Origin: an uncultured Myxococcaceae bacterium
GTDB lineage: Bacteria; Myxococcota_A; Polyangia; Polyangiales; Ga0077539
DNA length: 64,000 nucleotides
Direction of reading: 5' to 3'
NCBI GenBank assembly: GCA_945952225.1
Contig: CAMFHP010000019.1
Span: forward strand, 1-64,000
The first letter of the stretch is position 1; each line of letters begins with the position of its first letter. Of this stretch, positions 30,146-39,313 are shown in pieces. The translations under genes were made by a program, and so were the position numbers. Below the pieces are notes generated by a model. The model ran no database searches. It was given only the letters and a program-made list of their open reading frames with translations, and was not told the origin of the DNA.

Positions 30146-32704
30146 TCAGTACCGGAAGGTGACCGTGCCGAGCACGCGTGCGCCGAGGGGGGCGCCGAAG
30201 GGGTGCTGCCGCGCGCGGTTGTCGGTGAGGTTGAAGCCCGTCACGCCGAGCTCCAGGCGGTCGGAGATGGCCCGCCATCCGACGCGCGCGTTGAGCTGAA
30301 AATACGCGTCGAGCGGATAGGCCACGTAGACGACCCCGCGGCTCGCGTCGAAGTCCTGCTCGGACCACACCGTGTTCGACACGTAGTGACCGTCGACGGA
30401 GAGGTCGATGCCCGCCCGCGTGCGGAGCTGCGCGCCCACGTTGAACTTGTGCTGCGGCGTGCGCTGATCGCCCGTGAAGAGGCTGCCCGTCTCGTGCTGC
30501 GTGAACGCGAGGGTGTAGTTGCCGTAGAGGTCGAGGCCGTCGATGGGGGTGACGCGCAGCGCGGCCTCGGCGCCGAGCATCGACGTGGCGAAGGGGTTGT
30601 TCACGAAGTGAAAGCGCCCGACCTCGATGGCGCCGCCGGGGTTGGCCACGCCGGGCAGTCCGTTGAACGTGAGGTTGCCGAGCTCGATGAGGTCGGTGCC
30701 GCGCGTGTAGAACGCGTTGAGCTCGTACTGCACCACGTCGCTCGTCTGGTCTTGAAAGCCCACGTCGACGGAGATCGAGCTCTCGGCGCGGAGCCGCTGC
30801 GCGCCGTTCTGGTACACCTCGCCGCCCTGCACGCGCACCTCGACGCCCGGCACCGTCGTGGGGTTCTGGAGGTCGAGGTAGAGCTCCATCATCGTGGGCG
30901 TGCGGAACGACGTGCCGCCCGAGAGGCGCAGCGAGCGCCGCGGCGTGGGCTTGTAGATCACCGCGAGGCGCGGCGAGAGCACCGGCGCGTCGAGCACCGG
31001 ATGCACGTCGACGCGGAACGACGCGAGCGCCGTGAACGACGGCGTGAAGTGCGCCTGGCCCTGCACGTAGCCCGCGAAGTGGTTGAGCGCGTGGTCGCCG
31101 TCGAGAAAGTTCCAGGTGATGTGCTTGAGCCGGTAGCTCGCGCCCGCGATGAGGTTGATGGGCACGGAGCCCGCTTGAAAATCTCGCGCGTAGCGGAGCT
31201 CGAGGTCGAAGACGTTCTGGTAGAGCCGCGCGGCCAGCGAGGGCACGCCCACGCGCTGCAGGTACTCGTCGGCGTAGCAGTCGACGAGGTTGGCGAACGC
31301 GCGCGCCGTGAACCCGCGGTACGAGAGCTGCGCCCAGGGCTGCGTGAACGTGATGTTCGTGAAGAAGCGCCGCAGCGGGCCGATGGCGTTGAACCAGATC
31401 GTGTCGCGGGCCACCGTGGCGCCGCCGCGGAGCGACATGCCTCCGAGGCGCGTGCTCAGGTCGAGGTCGGCGCGCATGCCCTGCTGCGCGAGGTTGAGGT
31501 CCGGCGCGTCGACGCGAAAGGTCACGTCGTCGCTGCCTACGAGGCGCCCGAAGGTCTGCGCCCGCTCGTAGCCCGCCGCCGCGCGGAACGACACGTTGCC
31601 CGCGCGTCCCGTCACCATCGCCATGCCGCGGAGCCGCGCGCCGTTGCCCGCGCCCACCGAGACCGTGCTGCGCCCTTCGCCGGGGGCGCGCGTGATGATG
31701 TTCACCACGCCCGAGTACGCGTCGGCGCCGTAGAGGGCCGAGCCCGGTCCGCGGATCACCTCGATGCGCTCGATCTCTTCGACGTGCACGGGCAGCACGG
31801 GCCAGAGCGTCAGGCCGATGAAGTCGAGGTCGACGCTGCGTCCGTCGATGAGCACCAGCACACGGCTCGAAAGCCGTCGGTTGAAGCCCCGGATGCCCAC
31901 CTGGTAGTCCGACGAATCGAGGGCCATCACGTCGACGCCCACCGCGCGGCGCAGCAGCTCGGGAATGGCCGTGATGCCCGACAGGCGGATGTCCTGCGCG
32001 GTGATCACCGTGAGCGCGTTGGGCGAGTCGAGCGGGCTCTGTGCGCTCAGCGTCGCGGTCACCACGCGGTCTTCGTACGTGTCATCACCGCCCGCGGGTG
32101 TCGTGGGCGCCGTGACGGGCCCCTCGGGCGGCGTGGGCGCGGGGGAGGGCGTCGTCGTGGGCGTGGGCGTGGGCGTCGCGGCCACCGCACCGCCCTGCGT
32201 GAGCGTGAGGATCGTCTGCGCCGCGCTGCGGAGCGCCGCGACCTGATCGGCCGTGAGGGGACCCGCGGGGGCCGTGACGGGCTGCGCGTCGGGCGTGGGC
32301 GTCGGCGTGACCGCGGGCTGCGTGTCGGGCGTGGGCGTCGGCGTGACGGGCGTGGGCGTGCGCTCGCGAAGGCGACGTTCGAGGTCGCGCACCGTGGCCT
32401 CGACGGCGGCGCGGTCGGGAACCTCGTTGGTGAGGTAGCGCTGGTAGTACTCCACCGCGCGCTCGTACTGGCCGTCGTCGGCGTAGGCGCGCGCGATGTT
32501 GAACAGCACGTTCACGTTCGGGAGGATGCGGTTGGCCTCCTCGAACTCGGCGATCGCCTGCGCGAACTGTCGCTGCGAGACCAGCGCGATGCCCGCGCGA
32601 AAGTGTCGCCGCGCCTCGGCCCGCTCGTCGGCGCGGGCGGTGCGAGAGGCGAGCAGCGTCGCGCTCAGCGCGAGCAACGGCAGAAGCGTGCGCGTACGTC
32701 CCAT
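30146..32704 (-). CDS. TonB-dependent receptor with N-terminal TPR domain
   Basis: 852 residues. After a signal (ARADER) come ~90 residues of TPR (AEARRHFRAGIALVSQRQFAQAIAEFEEANRI; NIARAYADDGQYERAVEYYQRYL), a Pro/Thr-rich linker and a TonB plug (LTVITAQDIRLSGITAIPELLRRAVG ... EIERIEVIRGPGSALYGADAYSGVVNIITR), then a 22-strand-type barrel ending GTVTFRY with terminal aromatic. It imports large ligands across the outer membrane using TonB energy. A TPR before the plug is unusual and may bind periplasmic partners. Start choice: ATG 32704, or GTG 32707, which sits six bases from a TACCGT -10-like box. Substrate unknown. Confidence 0.9.
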   Translation of the reverse strand: MGRTRTLLPLLALSATLLASRTARADERAEARRHFRAGIALVSQRQFAQAIAEFEEANRILPNVNVLFNIARAYADDGQYERAVEYYQRYLTNEVPDRAAVEATVRDLERRLRERTPTPVTPTPTPDTQPAVTPTPTPDAQPVTAPAGPLTADQVAALRSAAQTILTLTQGGAVAATPTPTPTTTPSPAPTPPEGPVTAPTTPAGGDDTYEDRVVTATLSAQSPLDSPNALTVITAQDIRLSGITAIPELLRRAVGVDVMALDSSDYQVGIRGFNRRLSSRVLVLIDGRSVDLDFIGLTLWPVLPVHVEEIERIEVIRGPGSALYGADAYSGVVNIITRAPGEGRSTVSVGAGNGARLRGMAMVTGRAGNVSFRAAAGYERAQTFGRLVGSDDVTFRVDAPDLNLAQQGMRADLDLSTRLGGMSLRGGATVARDTIWFNAIGPLRRFFTNITFTQPWAQLSYRGFTARAFANLVDCYADEYLQRVGVPSLAARLYQNVFDLELRYARDFQAGSVPINLIAGASYRLKHITWNFLDGDHALNHFAGYVQGQAHFTPSFTALASFRVDVHPVLDAPVLSPRLAVIYKPTPRRSLRLSGGTSFRTPTMMELYLDLQNPTTVPGVEVRVQGGEVYQNGAQRLRAESSISVDVGFQDQTSDVVQYELNAFYTRGTDLIELGNLTFNGLPGVANPGGAIEVGRFHFVNNPFATSMLGAEAALRVTPIDGLDLYGNYTLAFTQHETGSLFTGDQRTPQHKFNVGAQLRTRAGIDLSVDGHYVSNTVWSEQDFDASRGVVYVAYPLDAYFQLNARVGWRAISDRLELGVTGFNLTDNRARQHPFGAPLGARVLGTVTFRY

Positions 32705-32767
32705 CACGCGCGCACGGTATCGCGCCCCGCCGTGCGAATGGAAGTTTCGCCTCCGTCGCGGCCGACG

Positions 32768-34651
32768 CTACTCCGCGGCCGCGCGTCGGTGGTGCGCGTC
32801 GCCGGGCGTGCGCGCGCGGATGCCGTAGTTCCCCGCGTCGAGCTCCACGGGCAGCATCACGCGGGCCGAGAAGCGCCCGTCTTCACGGGTCACCGTGGTG
32901 CCCAGCGCCGACTCGCGGCGGCCGTTGCGCTGAAAGGTCACCACCGATCCGTTGCGCGTGAGTTCGAGCACCACGGGCAGGTCGGCGATGGGCGACGACG
33001 TCTCGTCGACCGCGTCGCCCTCGCACGTGAGCAGCGTGCCGCGGAGCACGCTCGCACCGCTGCCTTCGCCCGAGCGCACGGCCGTCAGCCGCAGCCGCGT
33101 CGCATGCATCTCCACGGGCTCCGCGGCGGGATCGACCGCGGGCTCCGTCGCCGCCTCGGGACCCTCCGCGGGCTCCGTCGCATCGGGGCCGCGCGCGTTC
33201 GTGCGGGCCGCGGCGTTCGCGGGCGCGGCGCCATTGCGGGCGGGGGCGCCGGGGGTCTGCGTGGCGGGTTCCTGCGTCGCCGCGGGGCCCTGCGGATCGC
33301 CCGCGTTCGTGGGGGAGGCGGGGGAGGGAGACGCGCCGTTGCCCGTGTGCGAAGGGCCTTGCGGGTCGTCGTTGCCGAGCCCGCTGTTGGCGGGTTGCGC
33401 GCGCGACGGATCGCGGTGGCGCTCGCCCGACGGCGCCGCGGCCGCGCCCGTGGAGTACCCGTTGGCGTAGTTGGGCGGACGGGGAAACGCGTCGCTGTTC
33501 TCGGGCACGAAGCGCTCGCGGGCGGCGCTCTCGTCGCGGAGTCGCACGTCCCAGCCGCCGAGGTCGATGCGCGTCCAGCCCGTGCCGGCGAGGTAGACCT
33601 CGGCCCACGCGTGGGCCTCATTGCCGACGTAGCGCGCGGGCACGCCGAGCGCGTGGAGCGTGAGCACGAAGGCGTACGCGCGGTGACGGCACGCGCCCAC
33701 GCCGCCCATCGCGAGGCGCAGGTACAGATTGCCCTCGCCGCTCGGGGGAAGGTCCGCGTCGCGGTAGTTGCGGAAGTAGCGCACGAGCGCGTCGAGGGCC
33801 GAGCCCATGCGCTGGCTCCGCGCGATGCCCATGTGGAGCAGCACGCGCGCGAGGCCCGAGGCGAGGAACGGCGGCACCGCGGGCGCGGGTTCGGCGCCGT
33901 GGAGCGAGGGGCTGTTGGGGGCGAGGTCGGGCACGGCCCCCGACGGCGCTGCGAAGGCCGATTGGGGCGCCGCGAGCACGTACGAGAGGCGCACGGTGCG
34001 GGCGGTCTGGGCGCGCGCGAAGAGGTTGCCCGCGGAGTCGCGGAAGAACGCCAGCGCCACCTCGGGCTCGGTGCGGTACGAGAGCACGGCCTGCTCGCCG
34101 GCGACCGAGGGGATGGGCGTCGGCGCGTTGGCCGAGAGCTCGACCTGCACGTCGCCCGTGAAGCGCACCACGTGGGCGTTGGCCCAGGACGCGGGCACGG
34201 ACCCGACGCGCAGCGGGCGCAGCGAGGGGTCTCGCACGATGAGCCGACCGAGCTCGTCGACGGCGTCGTAGGCGTGCGTGCGCTTGAAGGGAGACACCGA
34301 GGGAGAGAACACCTCGCGGTAGTTCAACGTCGCGTCGGCCGGGGAGCGCGTCTCGGCGTCCATCACGCGGGCGTTGGGGGCCCAGGCCTCGCGCGGGCGG
34401 AGCACCGACGACGCGGGCGTGTGCGAGGTGTCGGTCTGCTCGGACCATCCCGTGCCGCTGGCCATGCGGCGAAAATCGTCGGCGGTGCCAGGCGCCGAGA
34501 GCACGCCCGCGGGCATTTCTCCGAGGCTCAGATCGCCAGGGATGAAGCGGTGGAGCCGAGGCCCCGCGGGCTGCGCGGCGCCGGGGAGCGAGGCCGCGAG
34601 GGTGAACAGTCCGACGGCGAGACCACGGCGCATGGAGGGCGGAGCGTGCAT
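32768..34651 (-). CDS. exported transglutaminase-like domain protein
   Basis: 627 residues. A Sec signal (MRRGLAVGLFTLAASLPGAAQ) precedes a beta-rich region. The transglutaminase-like core at about residues 330-400 has GACRHRAYAFVLTLHALGVPARYV (Cys), EAHAWAEVYL (His) and TRIDLGGWD (Asp), the complete catalytic triad. A ~130-residue disordered Ala/Pro/Asn/Gly segment follows, then a C-terminal beta domain (VVLELTRNGSVVTFQRNG; DGRFSARVMLPVELDAGNYGIRA) like those used in cell-surface proteins. Probably crosslinks or cleaves peptides in the envelope. ATG 34633 is an alternative start. Transcribed divergently from the site-2 protease. Confidence 0.85.
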   Translation of the reverse strand: MHAPPSMRRGLAVGLFTLAASLPGAAQPAGPRLHRFIPGDLSLGEMPAGVLSAPGTADDFRRMASGTGWSEQTDTSHTPASSVLRPREAWAPNARVMDAETRSPADATLNYREVFSPSVSPFKRTHAYDAVDELGRLIVRDPSLRPLRVGSVPASWANAHVVRFTGDVQVELSANAPTPIPSVAGEQAVLSYRTEPEVALAFFRDSAGNLFARAQTARTVRLSYVLAAPQSAFAAPSGAVPDLAPNSPSLHGAEPAPAVPPFLASGLARVLLHMGIARSQRMGSALDALVRYFRNYRDADLPPSGEGNLYLRLAMGGVGACRHRAYAFVLTLHALGVPARYVGNEAHAWAEVYLAGTGWTRIDLGGWDVRLRDESAARERFVPENSDAFPRPPNYANGYSTGAAAAPSGERHRDPSRAQPANSGLGNDDPQGPSHTGNGASPSPASPTNAGDPQGPAATQEPATQTPGAPARNGAAPANAAARTNARGPDATEPAEGPEAATEPAVDPAAEPVEMHATRLRLTAVRSGEGSGASVLRGTLLTCEGDAVDETSSPIADLPVVLELTRNGSVVTFQRNGRRESALGTTVTREDGRFSARVMLPVELDAGNYGIRARTPGDAHHRRAAAE

Positions 34652-34729
34652 AAACCCCTGCGACAGCGCAAGGCGCGCGGAAGGTTCGGCACGCGGGACG
34701 ATCCGCGTCGGCGTGTTATGGTCGCCGCG

Positions 34730-35770
34730 ATGGAGTCGCTGCTCTACGGCATTGCGGGCGCGCTGGCGCTCTCGGTTCTCATCATCGTTCACGAGTTCGG
34801 GCACTACCTCGTCGCGAGGGCCTTCGGCATGCGGGCGCGGGTGTTCTCCGTGGGCATGGGGCCGGTGATCGCGCGGTGGCGTCCGCGCGGGAGCGAGACC
34901 GTGTTTCAGGTCGCCGCGGTGCCCCTGCTGGCCTACGTGAACATCGCGGGCATGGACCCTCGCGAGGCCGCCGACCCCCACGACCGCGGCAGCTACAAGA
35001 ACGCCTCGCTCCTCGCGCGCTTCCTCGTGATCGCGGGCGGTCCCCTCGCGAACTACCTCGCGGCCATGGTGATCGTGTTCGGGCTGCTGGCCGTGGGCGG
35101 CGACCCCGTGGCCGAGCCGCGCATCCGCGAGGTGGTGCCCAACAGCGCGGCCGCCGCGGGCGGTCTCCGCGCGGGTGATCGCATCGTGCGCGTGGGCGAC
35201 GCGAACATCACCGCGTGGCGCAACCTCGTCGAGCAGGTGTCGCGCTCCAACGGCCAGCCCCTCGCGTTCGTGGTTGAGCGCGACGGACGCCGCGAGACCC
35301 TCACGGTCACTCCGCGTCTCGACCCCACGCTCCGCGCGTACAAGGCCGGCGTGCTCCCCACGGTGGGCTACGCGCCGGTGCCCGTGGGCGAGTCGGCGCT
35401 GCGCGCCATGACGGCCCCCGCGCGTGCGGTGGTCGAGCAGGTTCACGCGATGCGACGGATGTTCGGCGGCGCCGAGCCCGTGCGCATGATGGGCCCCGTG
35501 GGGATCGTGAACGAGATGGTGCACGAGGCCCGCCGCGGGTGGCGCGACTGGGTCAACGTGGTGTGGCTGATCTCCGTGGGGCTGTTCTTCTTGAACCTCC
35601 TCCCGGTGCCCGCGCTCGACGGCGGACGCGCGGTGTTCATCGCGTACGAGTTCGTGATGCGCCGCAAGCTGCCGCCGCGCTTCGAGTACACCGCGGTGGC
35701 CGTCTCCATGGCCCTGCTGCTCAGCGTGGCCGCGGTGTTCCTCGTCAAAGACACCGTGTCCTGGCACTGA
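34730..35770 (+). CDS. RseP-type site-2 intramembrane zinc protease
   Basis: 346 residues. HExxH motif in the first membrane helix (VHEFGH, His21, Glu22, His25), a PDZ domain (about 115-190; EVVPNSAAAAGGLRAGDRIVRVGD), then LLPVPALDGGRAVF supplying the third ligand, and further membrane helices near the C-terminus. RseP proteases cut anti-sigma factors or signal-peptide remnants in the inner membrane. ATG 34730 was chosen over 34718 because TATGGT lies seven bases upstream, the leaderless pattern seen at other genes. A link to the anti-sigma factor at 5-6 kb is possible but unproven. Confidence 0.92.
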   Translation: MESLLYGIAGALALSVLIIVHEFGHYLVARAFGMRARVFSVGMGPVIARWRPRGSETVFQVAAVPLLAYVNIAGMDPREAADPHDRGSYKNASLLARFLVIAGGPLANYLAAMVIVFGLLAVGGDPVAEPRIREVVPNSAAAAGGLRAGDRIVRVGDANITAWRNLVEQVSRSNGQPLAFVVERDGRRETLTVTPRLDPTLRAYKAGVLPTVGYAPVPVGESALRAMTAPARAVVEQVHAMRRMFGGAEPVRMMGPVGIVNEMVHEARRGWRDWVNVVWLISVGLFFLNLLPVPALDGGRAVFIAYEFVMRRKLPPRFEYTAVAVSMALLLSVAAVFLVKDTVSWH

Positions 35771-35816
35771 CCTCCCCGCGCTCAAGCTCCGGGCCCGAGC
35801 GGCCGATGAACGGGGC

Positions 35817-36239
35817 GTGAGCGTCGAGCCTCGCGAGCCCAATCCCCTCCGACGAATCACCACGCGCCCGCCTGTGCGAGTCCCCCTCGCGACGGTGGCG
35901 CTCGTCGTCGACGACGACCCCGCCGTGTGCCGCGTCGTCGGGCGCCTGCTGGAGCGACAGGGCTTCCGCGTGGTGCAGGTGTTCTCCGCCGACGAGGCCC
36001 TCTCGCACCTCGCCCGCGACCACTTCGACCTCGTGGTGAGCGACCAGCTCATGCCCGGAATGACCGGCGCAGAACTCCTGGGATGTGTCCGCGCGCGCTG
36101 GCCCTCCATGGCCACGGTGCTCATGTCGGGTGTGCCCGCCACGCTGGCGCCCGAGTTCCCACGCCCGACGCTCCGCAAGCCCTTCTCCGCGACCGAGCTC
36201 TCGATGTGCGTCGCCACGGTGATGCGCCCGCACGGATGA
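35817..36239 (+). CDS. single-domain response regulator
   Basis: 140 residues: a ~25-residue lead and a receiver domain. The acidic pair is in ALVVDDDPAVCR, the phospho-acceptor Asp in DLVVSDQLMPG, the Ser switch residue in VLMSGVP and the Lys in LRKPFSATEL. There is no output domain, so it acts by protein binding, like CheY-type regulators. GTG start with a weak purine-rich upstream. No sensor kinase is adjacent; a histidine kinase lies 12 kb away. Confidence 0.88.
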   Translation: MSVEPREPNPLRRITTRPPVRVPLATVALVVDDDPAVCRVVGRLLERQGFRVVQVFSADEALSHLARDHFDLVVSDQLMPGMTGAELLGCVRARWPSMATVLMSGVPATLAPEFPRPTLRKPFSATELSMCVATVMRPHG

Positions 36240-36293
36240 CCCCCTGCGCCTTGCGCCCCGAGCGCGATCGGTTGTAGGCAACGCGCCCCCGCG

Positions 36294-37268
36294 ATGGAGC
36301 GCTCGCTCACCGACCCCGCCTCGCTCGTGCGCCGCCTGCGCCTCCCCGACGACGCGCACGCCTCCGTCGCCGCGGCGTCCGAACGCTTCGCGCTCAAGCT
36401 CCCCGAGCACCTCGCGCAGGCCCTCGAAGGCCGCGGCGCCGACGATCCCCTCGTGCGTCAGTTCCTGCCCTCGGCCGACGAGCTCGTCGAGCGCGAGGGA
36501 TTCGTCTCCGACCCCGTGGGCGACCACGCCGTGCTCCGCGCGCCGGGGCTCCTGCACAAGTACCGCGGCCGGGCCCTCGTGGTCGCAACCGCAGCGTGCC
36601 CCGTGCATTGCCGTTACTGCTTCCGCCGCGAGTATCCGTACGCCGAGGCCAGCGCGGCGAACCACTGGCCCGAGGTGCTCGACGCGCTCGCGGGCGATCC
36701 CTCGATCGTCGAGGTGATCCTGAGCGGCGGCGATCCCCTCTCGCTGCCCAACCGCACGCTCGCGCGCATGGTGACCTCGCTCGAAGCGCTGCCCCACCTC
36801 ACGCGCCTCCGCGTGCACACGCGCTTTCCCACGACCTCGCCCGCGCGCGTCGACGACGAGCTCTGCGCCCTGCTCGCGCAGACCCGCTTCGCGCCCGTGG
36901 TAGTGGTGCTCCATGTGAATCACGCGCGGGAGCTCGACCCCGACGTCGCCGCCGCCGTGCGACGCCTCCGAGCGACGGGCGCGACCCTCTTGAGCCAGTC
37001 GGTGCTCCTCCGCGGCGTGAACGACGACGCCGACACCCTCGCGGCCCTGAGCGAGCGCCTCGGCGCGCTGGGCGTGGTGCCGTACTACCTGCACCTCCTC
37101 GACCGCGTGCGCGGCGCGGGGCACTTCGAAGTGCCTGAAACCGAAAGCGTTGCGCTCGTGCAGCAGCTCACCGCGCGCCTCCCCGGATACCTCGTGCCCC
37201 GCCTCGTGCGCGAGGTCGCCGGCGAGCCCGCGAAGACGCTCATCCCGCTCACGCCCCGCGTCGGTTGA
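36294..37268 (+). CDS. epmB: EpmB-type lysine 2,3-aminomutase (EF-P modification)
   Basis: 324 residues. The radical-SAM cluster motif is CPVHCRYCFRR (CxxxCxxC). GGDPLSLPN and HTRFPTTSP are typical of lysine aminomutases. The length and missing C-terminal domain match EpmB (about 340), which turns L-lysine into (R)-beta-lysine for elongation factor P, rather than the longer catabolic KamA (about 420). The partner genes epmA and efp are not in the window, so the assignment rests on length and family only. A short KamA remains possible. Confidence 0.85.
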   Translation: MERSLTDPASLVRRLRLPDDAHASVAAASERFALKLPEHLAQALEGRGADDPLVRQFLPSADELVEREGFVSDPVGDHAVLRAPGLLHKYRGRALVVATAACPVHCRYCFRREYPYAEASAANHWPEVLDALAGDPSIVEVILSGGDPLSLPNRTLARMVTSLEALPHLTRLRVHTRFPTTSPARVDDELCALLAQTRFAPVVVVLHVNHARELDPDVAAAVRRLRATGATLLSQSVLLRGVNDDADTLAALSERLGALGVVPYYLHLLDRVRGAGHFEVPETESVALVQQLTARLPGYLVPRLVREVAGEPAKTLIPLTPRVG

Positions 37269-37301
37269 TTCGCCGCGCGACGTGCGCGACACCGTGGTGC
37301 G

Positions 37302-38678
37302 ATGAATCTCGCGCGACGACTGCTCCTCGCTCTCCCCTGCGCGCTCCTCGCGTGCGCCGACGACGCCGCCGTGGCGCCGCCGGACGACGCCGCGACCGAC
37401 ACGGCCACGCTCGATGTGGCGGACGCATCCACCCACGATGGATCGTCGCACGATGCATCCTCCGTCGACGCCCCCGCCACGGATTCGTCCGCTGCCGATG
37501 GGGCTTCGGACGCTTCTCGGGACGCGACTTCCGTCGATGCGCCCGCCGTCGACGCCCCGACTGCGGACGTATCCACCGTCGATGCATCGTCACCCGATGG
37601 AGCCGCCGACGGCGGCGCGCTCACGATCTGCGGCCAGACCGTTCCCCGCGCGGGCGCGTGGCGTGCGGAGAACAGTCGGATCTATTTCGGCGACACCGAG
37701 GTGCGCATCTCGGGGCTCAACTGGTTCGGGCTGGAGACGCCCGACCGCGCGCCGCACGGGCTGTGGTCCCGTCCCCTCGAAGAGTTCGTCGCGCAGGTGG
37801 CCGACCTCGGGTTCACGGCGCTGCGCGTGCCCGTGTCGCCGCAGAGCATCCGCGCGGGCATGGCCTCGGCCTCGTGGGCCAACCGCGGAACCATCGACAC
37901 GGGACGCGAGCAGCTCGAAGCGTTGTTGACGGCCTGCGCGGCGCGCAACGTCCGCGTGCTCCTCGACTTCCACACCTGCGACCCCGGACGCATCGGCGGA
38001 TCGCTCCCGGGCTCTCCCATCGCGTGCTCGGGCTACGGCGAGTCGCAGTGGCTCGACGACCTGCGCGAGCTCGCTGCGCTGGGCGAGCGCTTCCCCTCGA
38101 CGGTGATGGGCGTCGACCTCTGCAACGAGCCCCACGCCCTCACGTGGAGCGCCTGGCGCGACCTCGCGACGCGCGGCGGTCAGGCCGTGCTGTGCCGCAA
38201 CCCGCGGATGCTGGTCTTCGTCGAGGGCGTGGGCAACGCGTCGAACAACGGCGGCTCGTCGGTCTTCTGGGGCGAGAACCTCACCGACGCCGCGCGCCAG
38301 CCCGTCGACCTCCCGCGCGAGCGACTGGTGTACAGCCCGCACGTCTACGGCCCGAGCGTGGCGCTGATGCCGTACTTCGCCGACGCGAGCTTTCCCCGCA
38401 ACATGCCCGCGATCTGGGACACGCACTTCGGCCACCTCACGCGCGCCGGCGCCAACGTGCTCGTGGGCGAGTTCTGCGGCTGGTACGACGACGGCCGCGC
38501 CCGCGGCGACGTGGCCTGGCAGGACGCGATGGTCGCGTGGCTCGACGCGCAGCGCCTCCGCGGGTTCTTCTACTGGGCGCTCAACCCCAATTCGAGCGAC
38601 ACGGGCGGCGTGCTCAACGACGACTGGCGCACGCCCAACATGGCGAAGCTGCGCCTCCTCGCGCCGCTCATGCGCTGA
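37302..38678 (+). CDS. GH5-like cellulase lipoprotein
   Basis: 458 residues. The signal with lipobox LLAC is followed by an ~90-residue Asp/Ser/Ala stalk. The catalytic domain reads as glycoside hydrolase family 5: ISGLNWFGLETPD, DFHTCDPG, GVDLCNEPHALTW (acid/base Glu in NEP) and VLVGEFCGWYDD (nucleophile Glu), then FYWALNPNSSDTGG at the end of the barrel. It probably hydrolyses beta-1,4-glucan at the cell surface. ATG 37302 lies 33 bases after the previous stop. Product specificity cannot be read from sequence. Confidence 0.9.
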   Translation: MNLARRLLLALPCALLACADDAAVAPPDDAATDTATLDVADASTHDGSSHDASSVDAPATDSSAADGASDASRDATSVDAPAVDAPTADVSTVDASSPDGAADGGALTICGQTVPRAGAWRAENSRIYFGDTEVRISGLNWFGLETPDRAPHGLWSRPLEEFVAQVADLGFTALRVPVSPQSIRAGMASASWANRGTIDTGREQLEALLTACAARNVRVLLDFHTCDPGRIGGSLPGSPIACSGYGESQWLDDLRELAALGERFPSTVMGVDLCNEPHALTWSAWRDLATRGGQAVLCRNPRMLVFVEGVGNASNNGGSSVFWGENLTDAARQPVDLPRERLVYSPHVYGPSVALMPYFADASFPRNMPAIWDTHFGHLTRAGANVLVGEFCGWYDDGRARGDVAWQDAMVAWLDAQRLRGFFYWALNPNSSDTGGVLNDDWRTPNMAKLRLLAPLMR

Positions 38679-38706
38679 CGCCCCACCGCGCGCAGCCGCG
38701 CCACAC

Positions 38707-38723
38707 GGCGCCCCGACGGCGCC
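38707..38723 (+). terminator. weak hairpin after GH5 gene
   Basis: GGCGCC-CCGAC-GGCGCC, a six-base-pair stem, 28 bases after the cellulase stop. No U tract follows, so terminator function is uncertain. Confidence 0.3.
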
Positions 38724-38749
38724 CCGTTCCGTCTCGGAGAAATGGGTCG

Positions 38750-38765
38750 TGGCATGGCCTTCGCT
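38750..38765 (+). promoter_or_regulatory. possible sigma-54-type promoter of uspA-like gene
   Basis: TGGCAT (-24) and TCGCT (-12) with exact GG-N10-GC spacing (GG at 38751, GC at 38763), about 35 bases before the ATG at 38801. The -24 box is good, the -12 weak. Confidence 0.4.
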
Positions 38766-38800
38766 GAGTGCGTCCGCGCTCCAACCCGCGAGGACACGCC

Positions 38801-39295
38801 ATGATCCAGATTCAACGCATCGTCGTCCCGATGGACTTCTCCGACTGCTCGAAGCGCGGGCTCCAGTACGCCACGGCGCTGGCCGAGCGCTTCGACGCCG
38901 AGATCGTGCTCGTGCACGCCATCGAAGCGCCGCTGAACCTCCCGCCGCAGACCCTCGTGCGCCTCGATCCCGAAGGCCCTCCGATGCCCATCATGGACTA
39001 CGTGCGCGAGGCCGCGGACCGTCGGCTCAAGGCCATGCTCGCCGAGCTCGAACTGGTGCACGTGAAGTCGCGCGGCGTCATCGACCTCGGTGACGTGCGC
39101 GACATCGTGCTCGAACAGTCGAAGGCCCTGAAGGCCGACCTCATCGTGATGGGAACCAACGGCCGCAAGGGCCTGCGCCACCTGCTCATCGGCAGCGTCG
39201 CCGAAGACATCGTGCGCCGCGCGTCGGTGCCGGTGCTCACCATCCGTTCGCCCGACGAGGCCCGCCCCTCGGTGCCTCCGCCCGCCGAGGGATGA
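38801..39295 (+). CDS. universal stress protein (UspA family)
   Basis: 164 residues. Starts MIQIQRIVVPMDFSDCSKRGLQYATALAERFDAEIVLVHAIEAP, the classic Usp beta-alpha opening. The ATP-binding G-x2-G-x9-G-S/T pattern is at MGTNGRKGLRHLLIGSVAEDIVRRASVPVLTI. It likely binds ATP and helps survival under stress. ATG 38801 has GAGGA nine bases upstream. It faces rsmA tail to tail, 18 bases apart. Confidence 0.92.
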   Translation: MIQIQRIVVPMDFSDCSKRGLQYATALAERFDAEIVLVHAIEAPLNLPPQTLVRLDPEGPPMPIMDYVREAADRRLKAMLAELELVHVKSRGVIDLGDVRDIVLEQSKALKADLIVMGTNGRKGLRHLLIGSVAEDIVRRASVPVLTIRSPDEARPSVPPPAEG

Positions 39296-39313
39296 CCCCG
39301 GCACGGCGTGCGA

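Noticed and set aside
29984-34729. 1928-codon plus-strand frame across the TonB receptor region
   Set aside because: Only its last 346 codons (from 34730) are a real gene; the rest is the shadow of minus-strand lipoprotein, receptor and transglutaminase genes in GC-rich DNA.
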